NCBI GenBank assembly: GCA_025351325.1
Contig: JANXWE010000112.1
Coordinates: forward strand, 1 to 34,406
Direction of reading: 5' to 3'
Source: Fimbriiglobus sp.
GTDB lineage: Bacteria > Planctomycetota > Planctomycetia > Gemmatales > Gemmataceae
Length of the DNA stretch: 34,406 bases
A program made the translations under genes and the position numbers. The notes beneath the pieces were generated by a model. It was not told the origin of the DNA, ran no database searches, and was given only the letters and a program-made list of their open reading frames with translations. Every line of letters starts with the position of its first letter. The first letter of the stretch is position 1. Shown in pieces: positions 32,609 through 34,406 of this stretch.

Positions 32609-34219
32609 TCACTCCAAAATAACGGTGGGCTTCGGTAACAACAATTGGGCGATCTTCGTCGACAGTGCCCGCAGGGTGAACGGCTTACTGAGGTAATCGG
32701 TGGCTCCCGCCGCCAGCATCTGCTCACGATCCCCGGCCATGGCATTCGCGGTCACAGCGAGTATCGGCACGTTCGCGGTAATCGGGTGTTCACGGAGGAT
32801 TTTGATGGCGTCGATGCCGTTGATGCCGGGCATGCGGCAGTCCATCAAGATGATGTCGGGCCGAATTTCAAACGCGTGCTCCAAGGCGAGGTAGCCATTA
32901 CGGGCCACGGTGACGCCGAAACCACGTGCCCGCAAATAGTCCGTCACCAAGCGGATCACCGGCTCGGAATCTTCTGCGAGTAGCACACTCACCCCATGAC
33001 CGGCCGAGATCGGTGGGGGCGTGATGACGAGCGGAGACGCTTCATCGTGGCTCGTCGCCGTCGGTTCCCAAGGGAGTTCCACGACGAAGCGCGATCCCGA
33101 ACCGGGTTGGCTTTCCACCGTCACCCGGCCGCCGTGCAGCTCCGTCATTTTCTTCACCAACGACAATCCCAGCCCGGTGCCGACGTACTGCTTCGCCAGC
33201 CCCGCGTAGACTTGCACGAACGGCTGGAACAGCTTCAGTTGGTCGTCCGGGGCGATGCCGATGCCGGTGTCCCAGACGCTGAAGCGGATTGTCCCCATTG
33301 CCGCGTCGGTGGTCACTTCGAGACCGACCGAGCCGCTATCGGGGGTGAATTTCACGGCGTTGCCGAGGAGGTTCACCAAGATTTGTTTCAGTCGGCGTGG
33401 GTCGGCCCGCACGAATTTCGCTTGCGGATCGGCGCTGAAATTCACCCGCAACCGCTTCTTGTACGCCGTCGGTTTCACGAACAGCATCGCCATTTCGCAC
33501 AGCGATGTCACCGGTACCGGTTCGGTCTGCAACTCCAGCATCCCGGCTTCGACCTTCGACAGATCGAGGATGTCGTTGATGAGTTCGAGCAAATGGCGGG
33601 CGCTGCCGGTAATCGTCTTCAAACAGCGCGTTTGCATTGCCTCCAGTTCCCCGTACACCCCCTCGGCCAAGGCTTCGGTCAGCCCCAAGATCGACGTCAG
33701 CGGCGTCCGCAGTTCATGGCTCATGCTCGCCAGGAATTCGTCCTTGAGTTTGGCGGCACGGCCGAGGGCGTCGTTGGTAATTTTCAGCTCGGCCGTGCGG
33801 TGCCGGTCGGTCTGATCGACGGCGACGGCGTGCAGCATCAACCCGCCGTTGGCGGTCGAACCCTTGTTGACGGTCGATTGCACCCAGCGGATTTCCCCGT
33901 CCGGCTTGACGATGCGATATTCGTTCGTCCAGCGGGTTTGTTCACCGGCGACATGCTCTTGCAAGCGTTGCCGGAGGGCGTCGACGTCGTCGGGGTGGAT
34001 CATCCGCCAGGCGAGCGTGGCATCGGCGTACAACGCTTCGGCCGTCACCCCCCAGACGGTCGAACAGGCCGGGCTGACGTAAGCGAAGCGGTTTCGGCCA
34101 TCGCCGCCGATTTCGTATTGGAAGACGACGCCGGGAATGGAATTGAGGAGGTGGCGCAAGCCGCCGTGGCCCAACTCGGGCAGTGGCTCCAATTCATTCG
34201 ATCCGTACGCTCGATTCAT
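32609..34219 (-). CDS. Cytoplasmic hybrid histidine kinase (PAS-HisKA-HATPase-REC)
   Basis: 536 residues from ATG 34219, with no transmembrane segment. PAS domain residues ~22-140 (NSIPGVVFQYEIGGDGRNRF, WRMIHPDDV). HisKA with the phospho-His168 in SMSHELRTPLTSILG. HATPase with the N-box NLLGNAVKFTP (Asn287), G1 DTGIG (317-321) and G2 GTGLGL (347-352). C-terminal REC 408-530: Asp416/Asp418 region, acceptor Asp460 (IILMDCRMPG), VTANAMAG and KPFT. All catalytic residues are present. It is 4 bp upstream of the REC-PAS protein, giving a two-protein phosphorelay with two receivers. The signal sensed by the PAS domain is unknown. Confidence 0.95.
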   Translation of the reverse strand: MNRAYGSNELEPLPELGHGGLRHLLNSIPGVVFQYEIGGDGRNRFAYVSPACSTVWGVTAEALYADATLAWRMIHPDDVDALRQRLQEHVAGEQTRWTNEYRIVKPDGEIRWVQSTVNKGSTANGGLMLHAVAVDQTDRHRTAELKITNDALGRAAKLKDEFLASMSHELRTPLTSILGLTEALAEGVYGELEAMQTRCLKTITGSARHLLELINDILDLSKVEAGMLELQTEPVPVTSLCEMAMLFVKPTAYKKRLRVNFSADPQAKFVRADPRRLKQILVNLLGNAVKFTPDSGSVGLEVTTDAAMGTIRFSVWDTGIGIAPDDQLKLFQPFVQVYAGLAKQYVGTGLGLSLVKKMTELHGGRVTVESQPGSGSRFVVELPWEPTATSHDEASPLVITPPPISAGHGVSVLLAEDSEPVIRLVTDYLRARGFGVTVARNGYLALEHAFEIRPDIILMDCRMPGINGIDAIKILREHPITANVPILAVTANAMAGDREQMLAAGATDYLSKPFTLRALSTKIAQLLLPKPTVILE

Positions 34220-34406
34220 CGCCGCGGCGCCCGCTGGTGTGTCGTCCCAGAGTGGTTATCGAAGGGAACGCGCGCGGAATTTCAATTCGTGGCCGAGTTC
34301 GCGCCGGGGTCGCGTTTTTGAATTGGGGGTGCGAAGGGGAAATGGCCAAAAGCCACCGGAACGGTTCCGGTGGCCTCGAATGTGTGTGCGATCCAAGATC
34401 ACGCGA
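34220..34406. other. Right-edge intergenic region
   Basis: 187 bp with no gene that I can support. It holds the upstream region of the hybrid kinase gene and one strong hairpin near 34352-34374. An open plus-strand frame crossing it is antisense to the kinase. Confidence 0.5.
34348..34374 (-). terminator. Intrinsic terminator of a gene beyond the right edge
   Basis: GCCACCGGAAC (34352-34362) and its complement (34364-34374) surround one G. On the minus strand the stem is followed by TTTTGG, so it terminates minus-strand transcription entering from beyond the right edge. That would isolate the kinase operon from an upstream gene. Confidence 0.7.

Noticed and set aside
32996-34321. Plus-strand open frame of 441 codons
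   Set aside because: Antisense to the hybrid histidine kinase with all its catalytic motifs.

Overview
The window looks like chromosomal DNA from a planctomycete, most likely family Gemmataceae (inference). The reasons are: two DUF1559 proteins with prepilin-type N-termini (922-1 and 5458-4517, minus strand); many exported proteins of unknown function; a large von Willebrand/amidotransferase-like membrane protein (28961-26478); a Gfo/Idh/MocA oxidoreductase without the usual EKP lysine; and GC-rich DNA with short intergenic gaps. I see no insertion sequence, phage, integrase, CRISPR array or rRNA. The layout is that of a core chromosomal segment with lineage-specific genes between housekeeping ones.

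Region by region. 1-1475 (minus): an exported protein whose 5' end is made of eight heptanucleotide repeats, followed by a DUF1559 prepilin-like protein that runs off the left edge. 1749-1821: tRNA-Glu. 1985-2851: SGNH-like hydrolase. 2856-5458 (minus): DUF1559 protein, HEAT lipoprotein, QueC-like and QueD (7-deazaguanine pathway). 5693-6757: M19 dipeptidase, separated from convergent clpX (6819-8117, minus) by a perfect 24-bp-arm terminator. 8310-8669 (minus): small membrane protein. 9057-12704: dnaG-rpoD with a visible sigma-70-type promoter. 12997-15161: Gly/Tyr-rich exported protein and subtilisin-like protease. 15234-15359 (minus): 41-residue membrane peptide with its own terminator. 15658-16899: HAD phosphatase and an orphan Flp pilin. 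17003-18602 (minus): tightly coupled operon of AtuA-C-like, HEAT and DJ-1/PfpI proteins. 18890-19831: exported protein. 19994-22388: NupC-type transporter and a CpaF-like protein without a motor domain. 22498-24831: penicillin acylase-family protein. 24828-26273 (minus): TPR protein and CoA-transferase alpha subunit. 26478-31130 (minus): Gfo/Idh/MocA oxidoreductase, a tail-anchored unknown and a VWA protein. 31240-34219 (minus): cytoplasmic hybrid histidine kinase followed by a REC-PAS protein whose kinase core has decayed.

How genes work together. dnaG and rpoD form the usual macromolecular synthesis pair. QueC-like and QueD act in the same pathway, although queE is absent here. The kinase and REC-PAS protein are 4 bp apart and should act in one phosphorelay. 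The AtuA-C/HEAT/DJ-1 genes overlap by ATGA twice and must be co-translated.

The strongest unusual signals are three. First, the heptamer tract at 1406-1461 puts the only good ATG out of frame with the exported protein, and loss of one repeat would restore it, as in a phase-variable switch. Second, the CpaF-like protein (21417-22388) keeps the N-terminal domains, and perhaps a second copy of the helical one, but has no ATPase. Third, the second two-component protein is a REC-PAS pseudokinase.
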